Shown here piece by piece: positions 1 through 6,876 of a DNA stretch of 64,000 nt (the stretch's first letter is position 1; each line of letters starts with the position of its first letter). The stretch is from contig JBKBJT010000003.1 in the NCBI GenBank assembly GCA_046294345.1, positions 74,867 to 138,866 of the forward strand, read 5' to 3'. This stretch comes from Ferrovibrio sp046294345. GTDB taxonomy: Bacteria; Pseudomonadota; Alphaproteobacteria; Ferrovibrionales; Ferrovibrionaceae. Below the pieces are notes generated by a model that was given only the letters and a program-made list of their open reading frames with translations, was not told the origin of the DNA and ran no database searches. Position numbers and translations under genes: made by a program.

Positions 1-117
1 CAGATCGGCCTTCCACTGTTCCGCCAGCTGCACGGCGCGGTCCATGGCACGGTCGCAACGGGCGCTCAGATCGGTGCTCAGCAGGATCTTGCGTGGCATC
101 TGTCCGATGGTCGTCAT
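1..117 (-). CDS. Universal stress protein (UspA family), N-terminal part only
   Basis: The reading frame starts at an ATG ending at 117 and runs off the left edge, so only 39 codons are visible. The start reads MTTIGQMPRKILLSTDLSARCDRAMDRA..., where KILLSTDLS is the first beta strand and ATP-contacting Asp of the UspA fold. These cytosolic proteins bind ATP and help cells survive starvation or low oxygen. The gene lies 26 bp downstream of the P-type ATPase on the same strand, so the two are probably co-transcribed. The length and any second Usp domain cannot be judged here. Confidence 0.8.
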   Translation of the reverse strand, partial: MTTIGQMPRKILLSTDLSARCDRAMDRAVQLAEQWKADL

Positions 118-143
118 TCCAGCCTCTCTTTCCGTTTCCAAAA

Positions 144-2867
144 TCATAACACACCCATGCGGCGCATGACGTGCTTCTCGGCCTCCAGTATCGCCATCGC
201 GATAATACCCGTGGCGACAATTAGCAGCCCGTCAAGAAAAGCGATGGGCCGCGTGGCGAAAAGATTCTGCATCAGCGGCACATAAGTGAAGACCAATTGC
301 GCGGCGACGACTACGGCGATGGCGATCAGCACCGCCGGCGTACCGAGCGCCCCGCGCAGAGTGAAGGATGTCGTGTGAAGGTAGCGCACGTTAAACAGGT
401 AGAAGATTTCCAGCACGACGATGGTATTGACCACCATCGTGCGCGCAACTTCGATCTCCAGGCCCCTGCTCAGTGCGTGGAAGAAGATTGCCAGTCCGGC
501 TGCCATGAAAATCAGCGAGACGAAGACGACGCGCCAGAGCAGGAAGGGCGACAGCAGGCCGGCTTGCGCCCGGCGCGGCGGCCGGCGCATCACATTCGGT
601 TCCGAAGGTTCGAAGGCCAGCGCCAGGCCCAAAGTGACGGCGGTGATCATATTGATCCAAAGTATTTGCACCGGCGTCATCGGCATCAGAAAGTTGAACA
701 AGATGGCGACGATCACCGTTAGAGCCTCGCCGCCATTGGTCGGCAGGGTCCACGCAACCACCTTGCGGATATTATCATAGACCGTGCGACCCTCATGCAC
801 GGCGGCGACGATGGAGGCAAAGTTATCGTCTAGCAGCACCATCTGCGCGGCATCCTTGGCGGCCTCGGTGCCCTTTAGCCCCATGGCGATGCCGACATCG
901 GCCTGTTTCAGCGAAGGCGCGTCGTTCACCCCATCGCCGGTCATCGCCACCACTGCACCCCGGCTCTGCAGGGCACGCACGATGCGCAACTTGTGTTCGG
1001 GGCTGGTACGGGCAAAAACTGTCGTGTCGACCACCACGTCGGTCAGGCGCTCGTCGGGTATGTCATCCAGGTCTCGCCCGGTCAGCACATGCGGATCCTC
1101 GCCCAGACCAAGTTGCCGCGCGATAGCGGCCGCCGTGGCGGCATGATCGCCGGTGATCATCTTCACCGCGATGCCGGCGCTGTGGCACTCGGCGATGGCG
1201 GCCACGGCTTCCTCGCGGGGCGGATCGATGAAACCGACCACACCCAGGAAGACCAGGCCATCGTCCAGATCGCCGAAATCCAGGCTATCGCCACTGGCGG
1301 CCTGCTTCATAGCGAAACCCAGCACGCGCTCGCCCTGCGAAGCGGCGGCGGCGATGCGCTGTTCCCAGTATTCCCGCTCCAGCGGTGCCGGCTCGGCATC
1401 GCCAGCCTGGCGCGCGCACATATCCAGCAACCGTTCAGGCGCACCCTTCACCAGGATTACTGTCTCGTCATAGGGCACGCGGCAGCGCACGGCCATGAAG
1501 CGGTGCTGGGCATCGAAGGGAATGACATCCAGGCGCCGCCATTCCGCGCGCATCGTCTCGGGATCGAAACCGGCCTTGATGGCCAAAGCCACCAGGGCAC
1601 CTTCCATTGGATCACCATCGACGATCCAGTGGCCGTCAGCCTGGCGCAGGGCGGCGTCGTTGCATAGCAGTCCGGTGCGTACCAGGGTTAGCGCTGCGGC
1701 ATGGCCGGTCGGGTCGCCGGGATGATCGGCGAAGACCAGGTCGCCTTCCGGTGCGTAGCCGGCGCCGCTGGCCAGAATCTCATCGTCCGGCACCACAATG
1801 CGCCGCGCGGTCATTTCGTTGCGGGTGAGCGTGCCGGTCTTGTCGGAGCAGATCACCGAGGTGGCGCCCAGTGTTTCAACGGCCGGCAGGCGGCGGATCA
1901 CTGCCTTGCGTGCGGCCATGCGCTGCACGCCGATGGCCAGTGTGATGGTGATAACGGCAGGCAGGCCCTCCGGCACGGCTCCCACGGCGAGAGCCACCAC
2001 GGCAATCAGGGCATCCGACCAGTGGAAGTCGCGCACCAGCGTGGCGAAGACGAACAGGGCCGCCGCGCCCACGATGGCCAGCCAGGTGAAACGACGGCCG
2101 AAGCGGTTGATCTGGCGCAGTAGCGGCGTGGTCAGTTCCTCCACGCGGCCCAGCATGTCGCTGATGCGGCCGATCTCGGTGCGCAGGCCGGTCGCCACCA
2201 CAACGCCAATGCCCTGGCCGGCCGCCACCATGGTGCCGGAATAGGCCATGCCGCTACGGTCGCCCAGCGGCGCATCGTGCTTCACCGGTTTATGGTCCTT
2301 GGCGGCGGCCACCGACTCACCGGTCAGTACCGCCTCCTCGATCAGCATGCCGCGGGCCTGCAGCAGGCGCAGATCGGCCGGCACACGGTCGCCGGCTTCC
2401 AGAAGCACGATGTCGCCCGGCACCACTTCGGCCACGGGAATGCTGAGGCGTCGGCCGCCGCGCAGCACGGCGGCATGGGGTGAAATCATGCGGCGGATCG
2501 CGTTCAGTGCGTCTTCCGCCTTGCCTTCCTGCACGAAGCCGACCACGGCATTGATCAGCACGACACCGACGATCACGGCGGCATCCACCAGATGGCCCAG
2601 GCTCCAGGCCGCCAGCGCGGCAGCCAGCAGGAAATAGATCAGGGCATTGTTGAACTGCGCCAGGAAGCGCATGAGGGGATGCCGGCCGGCTGCGGCGGGC
2701 AGGGCATTGGGACCGTGTTGCTCCAGGCGACGGGCGGCCTCCTCGGCATTCAATCCCTCCCGGCTGCTGCCAAGCGTGGCGAGGATTTCATGGGTTTCCC
2801 GGGCATGGGCCCGGGTGTGGACGTCGTCGGCATGGGGAGCTTCATGTCTGGCGGCGGCCTGAGCCAT
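144..2867 (-). CDS. P2-type cation-transporting ATPase (907 aa)
   Basis: This is an inner-membrane ion pump driven by ATP hydrolysis. It carries an N-terminal cation-ATPase domain (about 20-90), the TGES actuator motif (182-185), PEGLP in transmembrane helix M4 (299-303), the phosphorylated Asp in SDKTGTLT (341-348) and the hinge motif TGDGVNDAPSLKQAD near 660. C-terminal helices M5-M10 are complete, so length matches PMR1/SERCA-like P2 pumps. In M6 the segment reads NMITAV, where Ca pumps have N-x-V-T-D-G, so a key acidic ligand is missing and the ion cannot be named. A GGAAGGA ribosome site supports the start at 2867. Downstream is a UspA gene. A second ATPase of the same class lies at 6877. 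Confidence 0.92.
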   Translation of the reverse strand: MAQAAARHEAPHADDVHTRAHARETHEILATLGSSREGLNAEEAARRLEQHGPNALPAAAGRHPLMRFLAQFNNALIYFLLAAALAAWSLGHLVDAAVIVGVVLINAVVGFVQEGKAEDALNAIRRMISPHAAVLRGGRRLSIPVAEVVPGDIVLLEAGDRVPADLRLLQARGMLIEEAVLTGESVAAAKDHKPVKHDAPLGDRSGMAYSGTMVAAGQGIGVVVATGLRTEIGRISDMLGRVEELTTPLLRQINRFGRRFTWLAIVGAAALFVFATLVRDFHWSDALIAVVALAVGAVPEGLPAVITITLAIGVQRMAARKAVIRRLPAVETLGATSVICSDKTGTLTRNEMTARRIVVPDDEILASGAGYAPEGDLVFADHPGDPTGHAAALTLVRTGLLCNDAALRQADGHWIVDGDPMEGALVALAIKAGFDPETMRAEWRRLDVIPFDAQHRFMAVRCRVPYDETVILVKGAPERLLDMCARQAGDAEPAPLEREYWEQRIAAAASQGERVLGFAMKQAASGDSLDFGDLDDGLVFLGVVGFIDPPREEAVAAIAECHSAGIAVKMITGDHAATAAAIARQLGLGEDPHVLTGRDLDDIPDERLTDVVVDTTVFARTSPEHKLRIVRALQSRGAVVAMTGDGVNDAPSLKQADVGIAMGLKGTEAAKDAAQMVLLDDNFASIVAAVHEGRTVYDNIRKVVAWTLPTNGGEALTVIVAILFNFLMPMTPVQILWINMITAVTLGLALAFEPSEPNVMRRPPRRAQAGLLSPFLLWRVVFVSLIFMAAGLAIFFHALSRGLEIEVARTMVVNTIVVLEIFYLFNVRYLHTTSFTLRGALGTPAVLIAIAVVVAAQLVFTYVPLMQNLFATRPIAFLDGLLIVATGIIAMAILEAEKHVMRRMGVL

Positions 2868-3185
2868 CGGATCGGGGTCCTTCCCTGGCGGTGAAGTTGT
2901 GCCTGCCCTCCTTCGGTGCAGGCATCTGGCGCAGGCATCCGGCGCGGGCGAGGAGCGCTCCGGGCCGATAGATATATGGCCATCTATTGCGGTATATCAT
3001 CGCCGGATCATTGATCTGTGACAATTTGCCGGCGGGCTTTGTGGCTGGCCGGAAATCCGGCGCGCGCTTTAAAATACAGGAGATGCTGGTAAATCTGGTT
3101 TTGCCTTGTGGGGCACGATCCGCTAAAAGCCAAGACCCCGTGTAAGCGTTCGCTGCCCGGAAGCCGCCCAGAAGAAGCCCGCGCC
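2868..3185. other. Divergent intergenic region between ATPase and hisF
   Basis: These 318 bp hold the leftward ATPase promoter and the rightward hisF promoter. I see no credible coding frame. An FNR/FixK-like near-match lies at 3011-3024. A short AT-rich stretch (2970-3000) contains the inverted pair ATAGAT/ATCTAT. No clear -35/-10 pair can be named. Confidence 0.5.
3011..3024. promoter_or_regulatory. FNR/FixK-like half-matched site
   Basis: TTGATCTGTGACAA has the TTGA-N6-NCAA layout of the FNR/FixK box with one mismatch in the right half-site. It lies 144 bp upstream of the ATPase start. Alone this would be weak. It is listed because a perfect copy occurs at 13237 and another near-match lies before the second ATPase. 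Confidence 0.3.
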
Positions 3186-3947
3186 ATGACCCTGAAAGTC
3201 CGTGTCATACCTTGTCTCGACGTGAAAGACGGCCGCGTCGTCAAGGGCGTCAATTTCGTCAACCTGCGTGATGCCGGCGATCCGGTCGAGCAGGCGACGG
3301 TGTATGACGCCGCCGGCGCCGACGAACTGACCTTTCTCGACATCACCGCGTCATCCGATGCGCGCGACACGCTCTACGACGTGGTGGCGCGCACGGCGGA
3401 ACGCTGCTTCATGCCGCTCACCGTGGGCGGCGGCGTGCGCGTGGTGGAAGACGTCCGCAAGCTGCTGCTGGCCGGCGCCGACAAGACCTCGATCAACACT
3501 GCTGCCGTCAACCGGCCGGAATTCGTGCGCGAGGCCGCCGAGAAATTCGGTAGTCAGTGCGTGGTGGTTGCCATCGACGCGCGCAATGTGGGCCCCGGCA
3601 AATGGGAGGTCTTCACCCATGGCGGCCGCAACGCCACCGGCTTGGATGCGGTCGAATGGGCCAGACGCATGGCGGCTTATGGCGCCGGCGAAATCCTGCT
3701 CACCTCGATGGACCGCGACGGCACCGAGAAGGGTTTCGATCTCAATCTCACCCGCGCGGTGGCCGATGCGGTCAATATCCCCGTGGTGGCCTCGGGCGGC
3801 GTGGGCAATCTGGATCACTTCGTCGATGGCGTCGTGCAGGGCCATGCCTCGGCCGTGCTGGCCGCCTCGATTTTCCATTTCGGCCGGCATAGCATTGCCG
3901 AAGCCAAACAACACATGGCCGCCGCCGGCATACCGGTGCGGCTCTAG
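3186..3947 (+). CDS. hisF: Imidazole glycerol phosphate synthase, cyclase subunit HisF
   Basis: HisF is the (beta/alpha)8-barrel subunit that uses ammonia from HisH to turn PRFAR into imidazole glycerol phosphate and AICAR in histidine synthesis. The 253-residue product starts MTLKVRVIPCLDVKDGRVVKG, with the first catalytic Asp in CLDVKDGRVVKG. It has the other phosphate-binding loops (GGGVR, SGGVGN) and the second catalytic Asp in LLTSMDRDGT. An upstream in-frame ATG at 3108 is rejected because it adds 26 residues not found in HisF. hisE follows after 17 bp. The rest of the his operon must lie elsewhere. Confidence 0.97.
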   Translation: MTLKVRVIPCLDVKDGRVVKGVNFVNLRDAGDPVEQATVYDAAGADELTFLDITASSDARDTLYDVVARTAERCFMPLTVGGGVRVVEDVRKLLLAGADKTSINTAAVNRPEFVREAAEKFGSQCVVVAIDARNVGPGKWEVFTHGGRNATGLDAVEWARRMAAYGAGEILLTSMDRDGTEKGFDLNLTRAVADAVNIPVVASGGVGNLDHFVDGVVQGHASAVLAASIFHFGRHSIAEAKQHMAAAGIPVRL

Positions 3948-3964
3948 GGAAGGGAACCGACGCG

Positions 3965-4294
3965 ATGGGCGAGAACCGCGACACCCTGGAACGTATCTAC
4001 GACGTGATCCTCAGCCGCAAGGGCGGCGATCCGGCGGTGTCCCACACCGCCAAACTGTTCGCCAAGGGCCGCGCCAAGATCGCCCAGAAGATGGGCGAGG
4101 AAGCGGTCGAGCTCGCTATCGCCGCCGTGTCGGAAACGCGCGAGGAGATGATCTCGGAAAGCGCCGACCTCGTCTTTCACCTGCTGGTGCTGTGGGCTGA
4201 ATGCGGCATTACCATCGAGGATGTGCGCGCCGAACTGCGCCGCCGCGAAGGCCAGTCGGGCATCGAGGAAAAGAAGGCACGCCAGCTTACCTGA
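3965..4294 (+). CDS. hisE: Phosphoribosyl-ATP pyrophosphatase HisE
   Basis: HisE hydrolyses phosphoribosyl-ATP to phosphoribosyl-AMP plus diphosphate, the second step of histidine synthesis. The 109-residue protein is a stand-alone MazG-like fold, not fused to HisI. The metal-binding glutamates are seen in KMGEEAVELAIAA and ESADLVFHLLVLW. It starts 17 bp after hisF and is followed 21 bp later by a HIT gene, so all three are probably on one transcript. Confidence 0.96.
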   Translation: MGENRDTLERIYDVILSRKGGDPAVSHTAKLFAKGRAKIAQKMGEEAVELAIAAVSETREEMISESADLVFHLLVLWAECGITIEDVRAELRRREGQSGIEEKKARQLT

Positions 4295-4315
4295 GTCAGG
4301 AGGGACAGGCAGACC

Positions 4316-4684
4316 ATGGCTTACGATCCGAATAACGTGTTTGCAAAAATCCTGCGCGGCGAGATCCCGTGCAAGAAGGTGCATGAAAGCAAGCACAGCC
4401 TGGCCTTCCACGACATCAATCCGCTGTCGCCCATCCATGTGCTGGTGATCCCGAAGGGCGCCTATGTCGATTTCGACGATTTCTCGGCCCGGGCCAGCGC
4501 GGAAGAGCAGACCGACTATGTCAAGGCCATCGGCGACACGGCCCGCGTGGTCGGTGCCGACCAGGGCGGCTATCGCCTGCTCAGCAATTGCGGCGTCAAC
4601 GCCAACCAGGAAGTGCCGCATCTGCACGTCCATATCTTCGGCGGTCGTTTGCTCGGCCGCATGCTGAAGAAGGACGGCGAATAG
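4316..4684 (+). CDS. HIT-family nucleotide-binding hydrolase (HinT-like)
   Basis: This 122-residue protein is a cytosolic purine nucleoside phosphoramidase of the HIT superfamily. The signature His-x-His-x-His motif is seen in HLHVHIFGGR near residues 101-110, and the N-terminal KILRGEIPCKKVHES is typical of HinT. A GGAGGGACAG ribosome site lies just upstream. hisE-HIT linkage is common in alphaproteobacteria. The cellular substrate is unknown. Confidence 0.93.
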   Translation: MAYDPNNVFAKILRGEIPCKKVHESKHSLAFHDINPLSPIHVLVIPKGAYVDFDDFSARASAEEQTDYVKAIGDTARVVGADQGGYRLLSNCGVNANQEVPHLHVHIFGGRLLGRMLKKDGE

Positions 4685-4721
4685 GGCGTTCGGCGCATTT
4701 CATTTGCCGCGTTTCGTTCAG

Positions 4722-4749
4722 GCGCCCGCCGATAATTCCCGGCGGGCGC
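4722..4749 (+). terminator. GC-rich hairpin after the hisF-hisE-HIT operon
   Basis: A perfect 10-bp stem (GCGCCCGCCG paired with CGGCGGGCGC, 8-base loop) sits 38 bp after the HIT stop codon. It lacks a proper T-run (ATGTAATTT follows), so it may be a weak or Rho-assisted terminator. Confidence 0.45.
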
Positions 4750-4788
4750 ATGTAATTTCAGGGGCTTGTGGGGAGGCAATATTATAAA

Positions 4789-4811
4789 GTAACGTTATAA
4801 AATAACGTTAC
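4789..4811. promoter_or_regulatory. Zur box (zinc-uptake regulator operator)
   Basis: A perfect 23-bp inverted repeat: arm GTAACGTTAT, spacer AAA, arm ATAACGTTAC. This is the layout of the proteobacterial Zur operator (GAAATGTTAT-N3-ATAACATTTC), with matching TGTTAT-like cores. It lies 20 bp before the start codon of a ZnuD-type receptor, where a repressor would block transcription when zinc is plentiful. Confidence 0.82.
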
Positions 4812-4831
4812 TGCTTCCTGGGGTTCCGCTC

Positions 4832-6811
4832 ATGACATCCGCTTTCCGCAATCGCCTGCTATTCGGCGCAAGCCTGTTTGTCCTCGTGCCTGCCGTCGCC
4901 CTTGCCCAGGACCCGCCAGCCACGCTGCCGCCCGTTCTGGTCACCGCGCCCTTGGGGGCCAGCCAGGACGAACTCGTCGAGGGCAGCACGGTTCTGCAGG
5001 GCGAGGCACTGGATCGCCGCCGCGCTGCCACGCTGGGCGAGACCCTGGACGGCACCCCGGGCGTCAGCTCGACCCAGTTCGGCCCCGGCGCCGGGCGGCC
5101 GATCATTCGCGGCCAGGGCGGCCCGCGCGTGCGCGTGATGCAGAACGGCGTCGATACCTTCGATGCCTCCACTCTCAGTCCCGATCATGCGGTGGTGGCT
5201 CCGCCCGGCGGCGCCGAACGCATCGAAGTGCTGCGCGGCCCGGCCACGCTGCTCTACGGCTCCTCGGCGATCGGCGGTGTGGTCAATGTGATCGACGGGC
5301 GCATCCCCGATGCCATGCCGAAGAACGGCGCCAGCGGCAATGCGCGGCTGGACTATGGCAGCGGCGCCAACGAGACCAGCGGATTCGCCAGCGTCAACGC
5401 GACGGTCAGCGATCGTTTTGTGGTGCATGGCGAGGCGGGTTTCCTCGATGCCGAGGATTATCGCATCAACGGCTATGCCTCCAATGCGGCACGCAACGCC
5501 GGCATCAAGGGTCGGGTCGACAATACGGCGGTGGAAAATCGCAACGGAGCGGTCGGTGCGTCTTATCTGGGCGAGGAAGGTTATGCCGGCTTCAGCCTGG
5601 CGCAGTTCTACAGCTACTACGGCGTTCCGGGCGATGATCCGGTGCGGATCGACATGCGGCAGAACCGCCTGGACGGCAAGTTCGGCCTGTATGAGCCGTT
5701 TTCATTTCTTGACGAGCTGCGTCTGAAGTTCGGTTATGCCAATTACCTGCATGACGAAATCGAGGCTACCGGCGAACGCGCCACGCGGTTCGACAGCGAA
5801 AGCTGGGAAGCGCGGCTGGAAGCCGAGCACAAGCCGATAGGCAACATCCGCGGCGTGGTCGGCCTGCAAAGCGATAGGCGCGACCTCACCGCCACCGGCG
5901 AGGAAGCCTTCATCACGCCCACCATCACCGACAGCAATGCCTTGTTCCTGCTGGAACGCTATGAAACGGGCAACTGGCTGTTCTCGCTCGGCGGCCGCAT
6001 CGAACATGTCGATGTTGAGGCCAGCAGCTTGGGACGCAGCCGCGATTTCACGCCGGCCAGCCTGTCGGGCAGTGCCACCTGGAAATTTATTCCTGGCTAT
6101 GCCACCGGGCTGTCGTTGTCGCGCACCGAACGCGCGCCGACTGCCGAGGAGCTGTATTCAGATGGCAAGCATGTGGCAACGCAATCCTACGAGATCGGCA
6201 GCTCTTCCTTAAGCAAGGAAAGCGCACTGCATGCCGAACTGAGCCTGCGCAAGACCGATGGCGACGTCACCGGCGCGGCGAATGCCTATGTCACGCGATT
6301 CCAGGATTACATCTATGGCAGGTTCACCGGCAACCAGCGGGATGACCTGAACGAACTGCAATACAGCCAGACCGACGCGCTGTTCCGCGGCATCGAGCTG
6401 GAAAGTGCCTGGACCTTCTGGCGCATCGCCGGCTATGCCCTCAAGCTGGATGGCCGCATCGATTACGTGCGCGCCGACGACACCAGCAACGATACCGCGT
6501 TGCCGCTGATCCCGCCGGTCGGCTACGGACTTGGTTTCAATGCCGACAGCGCGGCACTCGGCTTCCGCCTCGAACTTGCCGGCCGCATGGATCAGAACCG
6601 TGCCGGCGTGAACGAGACGCGCACCGACGGTTATGCGGTGCTGAACACCGCGCTCACCTGGCGGCCCTTCGAGGAGAACCGCAATCTGGCGCTGCAGCTC
6701 CAGGGCCGCAACCTGACGGACGAGGAAGGCCGCAACCATACGTCGATGCTGAAGAACGTCGCGCCGATCCGTGGCCGCGAGGTAAGGCTGGGCGCCAGCA
6801 TCGCCTTCTGA
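4832..6811 (+). CDS. TonB-dependent outer-membrane receptor, ZnuD-like zinc receptor
   Basis: This 659-residue outer-membrane protein probably imports zinc, or a zinc complex, with energy from TonB. It has a signal peptide (about 1-25, cleavage after ALA), a short TonB-box-like PPVLVTA near 36, and a plug domain (about 45-160). The plug contains LGETLDGTPGVSSTQFGPGAGRP, RVRVMQNGV and ERIEVLRGPATLLYGSSAIGG, which closely resemble ZnuD. A 22-strand barrel follows and ends in Phe, as outer-membrane barrels do. The Zur box just upstream supports the zinc assignment. I see no large His-rich loop like that of neisserial ZnuD. No znuABC or zur gene is in this window. Confidence 0.88.
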   Translation: MTSAFRNRLLFGASLFVLVPAVALAQDPPATLPPVLVTAPLGASQDELVEGSTVLQGEALDRRRAATLGETLDGTPGVSSTQFGPGAGRPIIRGQGGPRVRVMQNGVDTFDASTLSPDHAVVAPPGGAERIEVLRGPATLLYGSSAIGGVVNVIDGRIPDAMPKNGASGNARLDYGSGANETSGFASVNATVSDRFVVHGEAGFLDAEDYRINGYASNAARNAGIKGRVDNTAVENRNGAVGASYLGEEGYAGFSLAQFYSYYGVPGDDPVRIDMRQNRLDGKFGLYEPFSFLDELRLKFGYANYLHDEIEATGERATRFDSESWEARLEAEHKPIGNIRGVVGLQSDRRDLTATGEEAFITPTITDSNALFLLERYETGNWLFSLGGRIEHVDVEASSLGRSRDFTPASLSGSATWKFIPGYATGLSLSRTERAPTAEELYSDGKHVATQSYEIGSSSLSKESALHAELSLRKTDGDVTGAANAYVTRFQDYIYGRFTGNQRDDLNELQYSQTDALFRGIELESAWTFWRIAGYALKLDGRIDYVRADDTSNDTALPLIPPVGYGLGFNADSAALGFRLELAGRMDQNRAGVNETRTDGYAVLNTALTWRPFEENRNLALQLQGRNLTDEEGRNHTSMLKNVAPIRGREVRLGASIAF

Positions 6812-6827
6812 GGCACGGCGCGGGCCT

Positions 6828-6841
6828 TTGATTTCGGTCAT
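6828..6841. promoter_or_regulatory. FNR/FixK-like near-match before second ATPase
   Basis: TTGATTTCGGTCAT matches TTGAT-N4-GTCAA except for the last base and lies 35 bp before the ATPase start codon. It is weak alone, and is noted with the similar site at 3011 and the perfect one at 13237. Confidence 0.3.
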
Positions 6842-6876
6842 GGGCAAGGCGGCGCGGGTCATGGCAGGATGCCGCC

